Part shown: in pieces, positions 1 to 9,894 of the stretch
Position numbering within the stretch: the first letter of the stretch is position 1
Layout: each line of letters begins with the position of its first letter
From: Lantana camara
Lineage: Eukaryota > Streptophyta > Magnoliopsida > Lamiales > Verbenaceae
Assembly: GCA_037501455.1 (NCBI GenBank)
Contig: CM074856.1
Coordinates: 96,958,001 to 97,022,000 of the forward strand
Reading direction: 5' to 3'
Length of the DNA stretch: 64,000 nucleotides
Program-made: the position numbers and the translations under genes
Notes under the pieces: generated by a model
The model's database searches: none
What the model was told of the DNA's origin: nothing
What the model saw: the letters and a program-made list of their open reading frames with translations, nothing else

Positions 1-913
1 ATGTACTAGTTCCAACCAAAATTACAGAGAAACCGACCTCGTTAGGAGTTTTGGCAAGGAAGGGGAATCGGGCTTTTGAGGATTCATGTACCTCACTAGC
101 CACTATGTATGGGTGGCCGGGCCTTGCAAACCCATCCACCACCCGGAGGAAAAAGGTGTATGTGTATGATTATGATATGAATCGTATGAATGAGCACGAA
201 AGATTATCGTATGAACACCAATGAATTAATGACTTATGATTACACAAGGAGTAGGTTTGAGATTATGCACGCCCACTCGTCGGGCCATGAAAACCCTATG
301 AATGAATATGAACGAATATGATAGTCATAATCCCGTTGATGTCCTCTTTGTTTTGCCCACTTGGGGAAATTGTTATCAAACTTCACACGGGATTAGGGCT
401 TGCATGAACGTGTTTAAATTCCACGATAGTTATATTATATGCCCTTTTTATACCCACCAGTCTCCTATAGACTGAACCCAGATCGTTTTCAGCTGTGTTG
501 TGCAGGTTCAGGAGTGCTAGGCAGGAATAAAAGTCATCTAGGTCTTGCATTTATGTCTAGCACTTTCTTTACACTCATATTGTCATTTTGTATTATGAAT
601 ATGTATACTTAGGCACTTACAATTTTTGTTAGGCTGTGTGGACTGTGGAACACTTAGATGATACTTGTATATATATTTTGGAACTTGATGGCTCACTGTA
701 TATGATATATGTTGATGATTGCTTCCGGGTTTTATCATTACTCTGGTTTTATATCATCTTATTCTTGTATGGTTTAAGGGTTAGCTCCCGCCTAGCATAG
801 CGTGTGTTTTGTGTCCCCGTTCGCCGTGATTTGGCACGTGTATGGACTTTCCATTTCATATGCGGGTCGGGTCTCGGTGTAGGGGATGTGGTTCCTTGCG
901 CTCGGGTGCTACA
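1..913 (+). mobile_element. 3' part of a plus-strand LTR (LTR N), cut by window start
   Basis: This is the right-hand 0.9 kb of a gypsy-type LTR. It ends in the block found at the end of almost every plus-strand LTR here: CCCGTTCGC, then a TATGGA/TCCAT inverted repeat, then GTGCGGGGGATGTGG-like sequence and a terminal GCTACA at 908-913. It also holds the stem-loop CAGTCT/AGACTG (458-474) followed by TTGTGCAGG. By sequence it groups with LTRs F, A, C and J (shared text around the GGGCTTTTGGGGATTCATGT-like stretch near 70-90). The right end directly abuts integrase-coding sequence, so this LTR was inserted into an older gypsy pol gene. The left end and any interior lie outside the window. Confidence 0.85.
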
Positions 914-1307
914 GTATGGCTTCGCATCCTCAGACAGATGGGCAATCAGAGAGGTTGATTCAATACATAGAGGATATGCTTTGGGCTTGCGTATTGGATT
1001 TTTAGACGAAGTGGGATGAGCATTTGCACTTGACCGAGTTTGCTTATAATAACAGTTACCAAGCCTCGACCAAAGCCGCCCCTTATGAGATCTTGTATGG
1101 CCGAAAATTCCAATCACCGTTGTTTTTCGACCTTGAAGAGTGGAGAGGGTCGAAACAAGAAGGTGTTCAAAGAGATGTTAGAAAGACAAAGCTCTCGGTA
1201 GCTACTGAAGATGCAGTTCAGAAAGTTCAGTTGATAAGGCAACGTATGAAAGCCGCTCAGGATCGACGGAAGAGTTATGCCGATCGCCGTAGAAGGAAAC
1301 TTGAATT
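914..1307 (+). pseudogene. Ty3/gypsy integrase remnant (C-terminal part of the catalytic core)
   Basis: The frame starting at 916 reads HPQTDGQSER near its start, then WDEHL, EFAYNNSYQAS, APYEILYGR and SYADRRRR. These are hallmark motifs of plant Ty3/gypsy (chromovirus-type) integrases, which insert retrotransposon cDNA into chromosomes. One in-frame TAG lies at 1003-1005, just before the WDEHL motif. The DDE residues upstream are missing because LTR N replaces everything left of 914. The right end stops at LEF, exactly where minus-strand LTR P begins (1308), so the usual downstream FEVGD region is also lost. It is the only pol-derived coding sequence I could recognise in 64 kb. It is a dead fragment trapped between two LTRs and is older than both. 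Confidence 0.9.
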
Positions 1308-2319
1308 TGTAGCACCCCAGACGGAGGATACCACATCCCCCGCACTAGGACCCAGACCCGGTCATGAAATAGGAAGTCCATGCCCAAATCCGAATCATAG
1401 CGAACAGGAGACCAACTCACACACTAGGCTATGCGGAGCTAACTCAACAAACTCAGAGTGCGGAAGCAAATAACCAACAACAACAAATAGCGGATAGCAA
1501 ATAAATCAACATGCAAAGCAGGTGACAGGTTCAACTAGCAAAGATACCTAATCCCGAATATCAATTCATAATCCAACATAATAAACCAACATAAGTGTCA
1601 TCAAATATCCAACATTATCCAAGTACTAGTTTAATAACCCCACATGGGTTTAAGTCTGAGTAAAACATAAAACATAATCTCCAAGTGTGAAACATGAATA
1701 CATAACATAAGTAAAGTATGCGGCAAATGCATCCTAGTACCACTAGACTGACAAGTGTGACTCAGAAGGCTTACTTCCGTGTAGCTCAAAGCCAAAAGGG
1801 AACCTGCAACTAAAAGATAAAATGAGGAGTCAGTCAACTGACTGAGTGAGGGGGTTAACGCACACCCACAATATATATATAGAGCATAGCACTTAACATA
1901 AGGGTGGACTCATGAACCGGGAATAGGTGTTGCATACCAAAACATTTCAAAATAACCCAAATAGATGTAAGTTTAGAAAGTATTTTCAGAATGTCTCTAT
2001 CCCGATTCATAATTCCCATACCTAATATATCATATGCTCAGCGAGTACGAGCTTCCAACCTTTACTCCTCATAACAGAACATAACATAAAGCATAATCAA
2101 TCCATCCTCTACTTCGGTGATGGAAGAGCCACGCGTTGGCCCTAACCATCCATACATACACACTCACAAGGGGTAGCGAACCCACAAGTGCCCTCCCCGA
2201 CTGTACACCGAAGGCTGAAGATATCACGCCTCTCTTATCTCTCTGAGTCGCGCAATGATATCTCAAATTTAACTACGTACAGGTATATCCCCGACAGCCC
2301 TAACCATCACGTGGGCTCC
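1308..2319 (-). mobile_element. Minus-strand LTR fragment (LTR P, E family)
   Basis: This piece begins TGTAGCACCCCAGACGGAGG and then follows the same sequence as the E-family LTRs that start at 10043, 23058 and 36993: CCACATCCCCCGCACTAGG, the AACTCAGAGTGCGGAAGC stretch, and the region ending near CCTAACCATCACG. In its own orientation this is the 3' end of the LTR, including the conserved hairpin (about 1830-1845, TCAGTC/GACTGA). It cuts the integrase at 1307. Homology to E stops at about 2319, where a different short LTR begins, so only about a quarter of the 4 kb LTR remains. Confidence 0.8.
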
Positions 2320-2545
2320 TGTCACGCCCCGGGTCCGTGGGCCCGTTGGACCCGAGCGCAAGTCTCCAAGCCCACCGAGTATAACATGAAATTGGGCCTA
2401 AACCACTGCCCAAAAGGGATATCCATTGGTTATACTTGGACTCTTTAACTTATATACTGAACTTAACATTCATACTTTCCCGATGTGGGACAGGGGTGTC
2501 ACAATCACCCCTCCTTCAGAATCGTGACGTCCTCGTTGTGGCATG
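2320..2545 (-). mobile_element. Short LTR (184 bp) with adjoining purine tract, minus strand
   Basis: Positions 2320-2503 run from TGTCACGCCCC to GGGGTGTCACA, giving TG...CA ends and near-palindromic termini. On the minus strand the sequence just before the LTR (2504-2514) is GGAGGGGTGAT, a typical polypurine tract, and about 30 bp of interior follow. This is the 3' end of a retroelement in minus orientation. The LTR is far shorter than all the others in the window (184 bp against 2.6-4 kb), which is the size class of TRIM or small copia/gypsy elements. The rest of the interior and the other LTR are missing. The family is not identified. Confidence 0.6.
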
Positions 2546-3010
2546 ACATATAGCCCATGACCGACTCAGTCAGTCGGTGGACTGACCCTCTCCTTTTAAC
2601 TTTTCAGTTGCAGGTTGGTTCGTGCTAGGCGGAGTCGTGAGTCGGTCAAGTTCTAGTCACCTAGCTCGAGTTGCATTTTCATTTGCATTCGGTCACACTT
2701 TTGTATAGGATTTGTATATGTTGGATGAATTATGTATAAATCATATGAATTCTTGTTTATATAGTTTGTGACAGGCTTCTAGGGATAGTTGAACCCGTAC
2801 TTGTTGATTTATATTTCTTGAATTTGGTATGCATGCTTTCGCTTTATTATTGTCTTGCGCGCTCTGGTCCTGCCTTAGCTCCGCCTGGCCTAGAGAGTGT
2901 GTGTAGGTCCCCGTTCTCTTAGTCTTGGGCTCATGTATGGATTTCTATTTCATATGTGGGTTCGAGTCTAAGTGCGGGGGATGTGGTGGCTAGCCGCTCC
3001 GGGCGCTACA
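2546..3010 (+). mobile_element. Terminal 465 bp of a plus-strand gypsy LTR
   Basis: It opens in the middle of the conserved LTR block: TAGCCC, the hairpin CAGTC-GGTG-GACTG at 2571-2584, a pyrimidine-rich stretch, then CAGTTGCAGG and GCTAGGCGG. It closes with the universal 3' end (TCTAGCCTAG-type text, CCGTTCTC, ATGGATTT, GTGCGGGGGATGTGG) and GGGCGCTACA at 3001-3010. The 5' three quarters have been lost at the junction with the 184 bp LTR element. Confidence 0.75.
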
Positions 3011-3858
3011 GTTGGGCCATCGGGTAACTCCCTAGTATAGTCTCCACTTAGAAAGGATCAACCCGGAACCCACTAGGGGGTTAGTGGGGGATGGAATCCT
3101 TGGGTGTGAGTGTCATGAAACTCACAACCCTGACATATTGGAACGATGGTTAGGGTAGGCCACCCTTCCATTACCCGGAAAAGAGGTATATATGTTTGAT
3201 TCTGTTTTCGTTTGAATTTTGAATTATGTTTTGATTTTTGAACGGAATTAGTTGGTCTGAAACTTGTACTCGTCGAGTTGTGTGATTTTGATTATGAACT
3301 TGGTTCGTGAAACGAGAGTGGATCCCTAATTTAAAGTTGGTTGATTTTGGGCTTTAGCCTTAACTTTTTTCTATATATTTAGTATCATGTGCTAAAATGT
3401 TTTGATTGCAAAAACCACACCCCGGTTCATGAACTTTTAAATTTTGAATATGCTATGCTCTTATGTATATGTATGTGTGAGTGTGTTAGCCCCCTCAGCA
3501 GTCTTTACGACTGACCCCTCCTCGTTGTCTTCTTTTTTCCCTTTGTTTCTTTGAGTATGCAGGTGCAGGAGTTGGTTCGTGCTAGGTAGCGGTCTTTCGT
3601 TTGAGTTGTTCGAGTGTTTTAGTCGAGTCTTTTGCATCTCTTGCATCTTTACCTTTCAGTTTTGGTAATATGTATAAATATGTATAAAATATGATTTGAA
3701 ATTTGAACTTTGGAACTTATATGGCTTGTTATGTATATCTTGTTTATATGTGTTAAACATGTATAAGTGATTATGTTTAAAATCCTAGTGCTTCCACATT
3801 TGACTTTGATTTATTTTTTTGTGCACTCTGTATTAGGGTCTAGACCGCCTAGCTAGTA
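3011..3858 (+). mobile_element. LTR H fragment, left piece (G-like family)
   Basis: Sequence from GTTGGGCC to the TCTAGACCGCCTAG block closely follows LTR G at about 33779-34620, including the hairpin CAGTC-tttac-GACTG at 3499-3513 and the following TGCAGG. It is interrupted at 3858 by solo LTR F. The last 118 bp of the same LTR resume at 9777. The 5' part is missing left of 3011. Confidence 0.75.
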
Positions 3859-4817
3859 TGTGACGCCCCGACTTTTTGGCCGTACATGTATGACGTAAGT
3901 GTTTACCAAATTGCGCGAAATAATTATTTTTACGTGTTTATATAGTTAATTTTATTTTAAATATATTAGATGTTAATAATGTTAATTATGTTAATGGTTA
4001 TAACCTAAGTTGTTTAATATTAAGTATTTTTGTGAAATCCATATCAAATTGATAATTATTGTATAAATCGAACTTGATTGCAACGTGAATTAACTTCCCG
4101 AACGTGATTTAATTCTTTTATGGCCTTACTTGCTCATTTTCATGAATTTTGGGACTTAATTGCTCATTTGTTATGGAATTGAACCTAATTGCATAACTTA
4201 ATAAATGGGAGGACTTAATAGCAAATTGGCCATTCCTTTCCCCTTCATAGCAGCATATCACGTACCATTTGCTTCCCTTACATACAAACACATTACATAC
4301 ACTTCCTTTTTCCTTCTTTCTTCAACCGAACCAACCCTCTCAAGATAAGTGGAAGATTTCTTCATTCAAGCATCATTTTTGTGGGATTTGTGGACATTAA
4401 AGCATCATCAACATCATCTCTTCATCTTAGCTTCCATTTCTTTCATTTAAGTTAATTTTGGAGCATGGATGATTTTCTTGAATTTATGGTATGAATAGGG
4501 CTTTGCTATATGTTGGTTAATTTGTGTAATTGTTGTTGCTTATTTGTTTAGGAACTTTGAGCTTAAGTTATATGCATTTAACTTGTTGATTATGGGCTTG
4601 GAGCATGAGTGATGATATAGGTTTCATTTGATAGATTCTTGATGCTCTAATGTGGAAATATGTGTTTTATGAATTGTTGTTGATCTAATTGTATGCTAGT
4701 AGATGGATATCATGATATTTGAGCATTTAAACGTGAGTTTGATCCATTTGGAGTGGTTGAATTTTGGTACGTTATTGTTCTGCTGTTATGCTCTGTTTTT
4801 TTTTCTCTTCTGCGTAC

Positions 4818-5026
4818 GTGACACGGGCGTGTCACCTTTTCCTCCTTCAGCATGACACTGGGGTGCATGATGGTCTGGTTCCGCTGTACCGTGACACGGG
4901 GGTGTCACAGTTTGCTTTGTAATGGTGACACGGGCGTGTCACCTTCTATTTTCATGCATATTGTCCGCTGTACTGAGACACGGGGGTGTCACGGCTTATT
5001 GTATAATGGTGACACGGGCGTGTCAC
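4818..5026 (+). repeat. Array of six short inverted repeats (GTGACACG/CGTGTCAC) in LTR F
   Basis: Six 18-bp units start at 4818, 4853, 4891, 4925, 4975 and 5009, with spacing of 34-50 bp. The consensus is arm GTGACACG, a two-base centre (GG), and arm CGTGTCAC. Units 1, 4 and 6 are intact inverted repeats. Unit 2 is decayed, and units 3 and 5 carry a G in the right arm (GGTGTCAC). The spacers also repeat loosely (ATGCAT, CTGTAC). The array lies about 0.96 kb from the LTR 5' end, matching the position of arrays in the other LTRs. Confidence 0.9.
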
Positions 5027-8000
5027 CTTCTGATTTCATGCATTTTGTGGTTGCATGCTACTGTACGTGCATGTGTTATATATATATATAATATAATGTA
5101 ATATATTTACACATTTATATATGTTTAGTGAATATTAAATATTATTTGGATTGATTTGATTGAAAATGTGGGATTGTGAATTCGAATGAATGATTGAATG
5201 ACTTGAATATATGATTTAAATTCCTTAATTGTGCACATGAACATTTTCATAACATAATCTTATCTTTTACATATTCACATCATGAGCATTGCATTGCCGA
5301 GTGTCTTAATTGGTCATATTGAGTCTCACTTCACCTTTCTTGCACAGATTTTGATTCAGTTGGAGACGAGGCCGGTCAGTGAGGCTCGTGTTTGCTCCTT
5401 TTGGCGGTTTAAGGTGGGTTTCTCTTCTATGTAGATATAAGACCCTATATATACCTTCAATGTGAAAGTTTTCGACCAAAATTTTATATATATAGAGAGA
5501 GTCGTTTTAAAGAGTAAATGTTTTCAACGTAAAGCCTTATTTTATGAATCCTACCTAATGTTTTGGGGAGAAATGAATGAATGCATGAATGGGGCCCAGG
5601 GACTTAGTGTGAGTTGCTATCCGTGGAGGCATAGGCCGACGGTGATCCCTCACACTAGTTCCACCAATGAACGGCGTAACCGGACCTCGTTAGGAGTTAG
5701 CGAGGAATGGACGCTGAGCGCCATCTGGGGAGTCATGTTCCCCTTTTGGTCAATGAATGGGTGGTCGGGCCTTGCAAACCCACCACCAACCCGGAGGAAG
5801 AAGGTGTAAATGTTAATAAATGTGCACAAAAGAATGATTTGCATGAAAAGAATGAATGAATGAATGTTTAAATGATTTACACAAGGTGTTGGTTGGAGAT
5901 AATGCACACCCACTCGCCGGGCCACTAATGACCTAATGTTAATGATTCGTTATAATCCCCTTTGATGATTTCTTTTCACCCACTTGGGAAATTCTTTAAA
6001 ACCTCACTTGGGATTATAGCTTGCATGTGATTGTTTATTTACCGTCGTATATTATATTACGCACTGTTTTTATACCCACCAATCCCTTTTGGACTGAACC
6101 CGTTCGGTTTTCAGTTGTTTTATGCAGGTGTCAGGGAGCTAGGCAGGAATACGAGTCCTAGGTCTTGCATTCGTCTCTAGCTTTGTACTTTTGGGTCTTA
6201 CACTTGCATACTCTTACTTTTGGTTATTGCTTATGAATATTGTTATATTGGAGCGTACTTGTTTGAGCCGTGATGGCAATCAATGATGTATATGACTGAT
6301 TTTTGGACCTGTGATGCTCATCGTATATATATTTGATGTATGTTCAGTTATTGCTTCCGCTTTAATGATTACTCCGATTTTATGGTTCAAGGGTTAGTCC
6401 CGCCTAGCCTAGAGTGTGTGTATGTCCCCGTTCGTCGTGATTTAGCTCGGGTATGGATCGTCCATTTCATATTTGGTGTAGCACCCGAGCGCAAGGTACC
6501 ACATCCCCCGCACTGAGACCCCACCCAAATATGAAATGGACAATCCATACCCGAGCTAGATCACGGCGAACGGGGACATACACACTCGCTAAGCTAGGCG
6601 GGAACTAACTTTCGCAACCAAAGATACAGTAAAACAGAAAGAATACCAATGCGGAAGCAATGTACATACATATATAACAAGATAAGCTAAGAGCAACGGG
6701 TTCAACTAGCATAGGTACCTAATCCCGAAAATCATTAAAATCATAAAACCTCAAATCCAGATTCTTTCTATTCCGGTCAGCTTATCCTGATTTCACGATA
6801 ATAGTAATGATCAATACAATCATACATTCTCCATAGCTTAAACAAATCATGATTTGTTATGCACATGGACCGACTCTAACCTATTTAAACGACCGAACAA
6901 ACAAGACTTCCCGCCTAGCACTCCAAACCTGCAAGAACACTGAAAACAATCCGGGTTCAGTCTATACGAGACTGGTGGGTATAAAATGAGGCATAAATAG
7001 CATATACAACAATATTTAACATTCACATGCAAGTTATAATCCCAAATGAGGTTTTTTGAGCACTTCCCAAGTGGGTAAAATAAAGAAGTCATCAAAAGGG
7101 ATTATAACGTTCATTTTCATTCTTTAGGTCTTTTGTGGCCCGGCGAGTGGGCGTCCATTATCTCCAACCAACACCTCGAGTAGTTCATTAAACATTCATT
7201 CATTCATTCTTTCGTTCATGCATTACATTCTTTTGTGCACATTCATGAACATTTAAACCTTCTTCCTTCGGGTGATGGCCGGGTGATCGGCCCGAACCAT
7301 CCATTCATTGACCAAAAGGGGAACATGACTCCCCAGATGGCACTCAGCGTCCATTCCTCGCTAACTCCTAACGAGGTCCGGTTACGCCGTTCATTGGTGG
7401 GACTAGTGTGAGGGTTCACCGTCAGCCTTTGCCTCCTCGGGTCACCACTCACACCAAGTTCCTGGGCCCCATTCTGTGCATTCATTCATTCATTTCTCGC
7501 CAAAACATTTGGTAGGTTCATAAAAGAAGGGCTTTACTTTAAAATCGTTTACTCTTTAAAATGACTTTATATACATATACTAAGTTTTGGCCGAAAACTT
7601 TACACGTTGGGAGGATATAGGGTCATTTAACTAGATAGTAGAGAAACCCACCTGTACGCCTCTTACCAACAATACCAAGAAGAAAAGGAGACTCGAAAGT
7701 GTCCTATGAACCCGGTATCTCCGCCCTGGAGAAAACTGTACAAAAGAAAGACATAATGTGTACTCGTGAGAAAAAACTCAATATGAAACCAATTAGGACG
7801 CACGACATTAACATGAGGTGTTCGTGAAATGCTATGTCATGTTTCAATATACAATAGATCATAAGATGTCATGAGTTGGTGTGATTCATGTTCATACACA
7901 CCAATAAAGCCATTTAGACACATACATGTTTTAATCATTCAATTCATAATATATTATAATACATGTTAACAATGCATAAGTATCAATTAGACACGTATAT

Positions 8001-8049
8001 AATGTATATAAGTCACATAAGGGGTCGAGGAAGGGCAAGAAAGGCGATA

Positions 8050-8430
8050 GAACGAGTTTTGGCAAAGTTCAGCAAAAGTTAGGAAAAGTTGACAATTTTC
8101 GGAAATGCGCAAGCTGTAGAAAAATGGGTATATCTTGAGTTTGAGAAATTGGAATTACTTTTTGCTTGTTGGAGGTGAAACTATACACATAGATGTTTTC
8201 AAGGATATGTGGCAGGAATCATGGTTCAAAGGGAGGTGAAAATGGCGTAGGTTTGAAGTTTGGGCCAATGCAGAAGTTCGGCGAAGTGGCGACACAATTT
8301 TCAAACAAAGACAACTCACAATTGAGGGAAGATATTGAGTTGATTCCAATTGGAGGATGTTATAGACTTCAAGAGGTTTCCAAAGGTTCAAAAATCAGGT
8401 CAATCCGAGTTCGTATGAGGGTAAACGGGA
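8050..8430 (-). repeat. Module shared by unrelated LTRs D, C and K
   Basis: On the minus strand this reads AACTTCAAACCTACGCCATT, CTTTGAACCATGATTC, a CTATGTGTMTAGTTTCA-like stretch, then CTCAAACTCAAGATAT and a TTTCTACAGCTTGCGCATTT-like end. The same series is found on the plus strand in LTR C (about 27938-28120) and in K LTR3 (about 53634-53975). Upstream text (CCGCCACTTCGCCG) is also shared by D and K. The copies differ by many substitutions, but the order is kept and the module always sits just 3' of the palindrome array. It has no reading frame that stays open in all copies. Confidence 0.65.
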
Positions 8431-8479
8431 CAAAACAATCTCAGTCAGAAAACAGGGAAGGATCCAAAGTTTCTGCCTC

Positions 8480-8532
8480 AAATCCACCCCCCGTGGATTT
8501 TTCCAAAAGGAAAAACCCACCCTCGCGGATTT
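8480..8532 (-). repeat. Inverted-repeat pair AAATCCAC/GTGGATTT in LTR D
   Basis: Unit 1 (8480-8500) has perfect 8-bp arms AAATCCAC and GTGGATTT around CCCCC. Unit 2 (8513-8532) is a decayed version (AAACCCAC...GCGGATTT). This is the same kind of repeat as in LTR L (61926-62045) and occupies the place where other LTRs carry GACACG- or ACTACCCG-type palindromes. Confidence 0.8.
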
Positions 8533-9776
8533 AGGTCAGTGGCGAAAAACACACAACAAGCAGGGCAAAACTCATGCTAGACCATATAAACATCAAATTA
8601 ACACACATAGGTAAGTTAAGGTAGCAAGAATTCATGCATTACAAGCCATATAAACGTCCAAAGATGCAACGATTCATGCAAGGAATGAAATTGGAACAAA
8701 ATCATACAATCTCTTCAATTTCTTAAATGGCAAAGTCATGAATCCTAATCCAATACCTAAAACAATTTCATACATATCACAAATGACATCCTAGGAGCAA
8801 TATACATACTTCATACCAAAAGAATCCACAAGGAAGCAAGCTAGAATCATCAATATCTCCCAAACCCTCACTATTCACCCCATATACCAATACATGCTCA
8901 TCACTTGGAGAAATCATGCAAAGCATAACTCAAAATTACTATGAGGAGATGTACAACACAATTATGGTCTTACCTTTCAATTTGGAGGAGAAATGGAGGG
9001 GGTATGAGCCCAAATACCCAAGGGTTGAATAGTTCTCCTTCTTCTTTCTTCTTTCCTTCTTTCTTCTTCTTTCTCTCTCCATTTTGGCTGAGTTTGGTGA
9101 GTGAGAGGGGGTTTGGTTCGGTGGGGGGGCTGATATGGGGGAGAGAGAGAGTGTGCAAGTGGGTATAGGTCAATGGTTAGGGTCTAGGTACGTTAGGATA
9201 GGTCCGTGAACGTGAAATAACTATTATTTGTCATTTTTGGCGCAAGGGACTTGTTTCGGTTAAAATTTGGCAATCCAATTAATCTTATAAAGATATGAGG
9301 CTAGTCCCATTGTCTCCGATTCGTCGATCCGGATCAAATGGAGGTGACGGAACTCGATTCCGAGTTCCCGAGCTCAATATGCCCCCTCGGAACAAAAGGT
9401 ACGCTAAATGCTCTTTAGCCCCCTTTTCGGTTCCGATCACACAAACGAATCCAAAACCTACACATACGAGAATAAAATCATGCGACGAGCATATAAACAT
9501 AATTATAAGTCACATAGTTCACTCATGCCAAGTTTTCACGAAAAACAGAAATCAACCGAATAGCAATGACATCAAACATAAACACACATGCTCAAACGTC
9601 ACAAGAATTCACGATCAATTACTAAAATCAATAATGAAGCATATATCATTAATTAAATTACACATATTGCTAAACAAATACGTCATGCTCAAACCTATGA
9701 AAAAACTGGGGCGTCACATTTGGGTCGGGTCTCGGTGCGGGGGATGTGACACCTTACGCTCGGGTGTTACATAGTA

Positions 9777-9894
9777 CGTGTGTTTTGTTTGTCACCCGTT
9801 TGTTGTAGCTTGGTGCATGTGCTGAGTTTTCATTTCCTTACATGTGTCGGGTTATAATGCGGGGGGTGTAGTGCTCTGAGCTCCGGGGTGCTAC
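9777..9894 (+). mobile_element. LTR H, right terminal piece
   Basis: This is the last 118 bp of LTR H after the LTR F insertion: GTTTGTCACCCGTTTGTTG, ACATGTGTCGGG, GCGGGGGGTGTAGTGCTCTGAG and GGGGTGCTAC. It matches the end of LTR G (34620-34726). LTR C begins at the next base. If the C target duplication is GCTAC (9890-9894) / ACTAC (29564-29568, one mismatch), then H originally ended GGGGTGCTACA and was followed by the CACTA-like sequence now at 29569. Confidence 0.7.

Larger units (their letters stand above)
6477..9718 (-). mobile_element. Solo LTR D, 3242 bp, minus strand, TSD TTTGG
   Basis: On the plus strand it runs from TGTAGCACCCGAGCG (6477) to GGGGCGTCACA (9718). It is flanked by the perfect duplication TTTGG (6472-6476 and 9719-9723). 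In its own orientation (right to left) it has, in order: the GAGCTCGGGAACTCGGAATC-like motif (around 9353-9375), a splice-donor-like AAAGGTAAGA (8968-8977), an inverted-repeat pair (8480-8532), a module shared with LTRs C and K (about 8050-8430), the hairpin CAGTCT/AGACTG (6958-6974) and the conserved 3' end (about 6477-6600). The first roughly 100 bp at 6477 are nearly the mirror image of the LTR F end beside it, giving a local inverted repeat. Confidence 0.9.
3859..9771 (+). mobile_element. Solo LTR F (net about 2.67 kb) with TSD TAGTA
   Basis: The LTR starts TGTGACGCCCC at 3859 and ends GGGTGTTACA at 9771. It is flanked by the perfect 5-bp duplication TAGTA (3854-3858 and 9772-9776), which proves a gypsy-style insertion into LTR H. 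It consists of 3859-6476 plus 9724-9771, because solo LTR D was later inserted 48 bp from its right end. No interior exists between two LTRs, so it is a solo LTR left by LTR-LTR recombination. Inside it are a palindrome array (4818-5026), the 'inner' blocks shared with LTRs A, C and J (CACTCGCCGGGCC, GGGCCCAGGGACTTAGTGTG) and the usual 3' end. Confidence 0.9.

Noticed and set aside
2504..2545. 5S rRNA-like piece (CGTCCTCGTTGTGGCA) that would suggest a Cassandra-type LTR
   Set aside because: Only a handful of bases resemble the 5S end, and the internal promoter boxes are not visible. It is better read as retroelement interior next to a purine tract.
3461..3646. Various 60-100 codon frames across the LTRs
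   Set aside because: They overlap conserved LTR blocks in several frames, differ between copies of the same family and show no domains.
9040..9170. CTT-rich and AG-rich stretches with open frames on both strands
   Set aside because: Low-complexity sequence within LTR D. Both frames are artefacts of the simple repeats.
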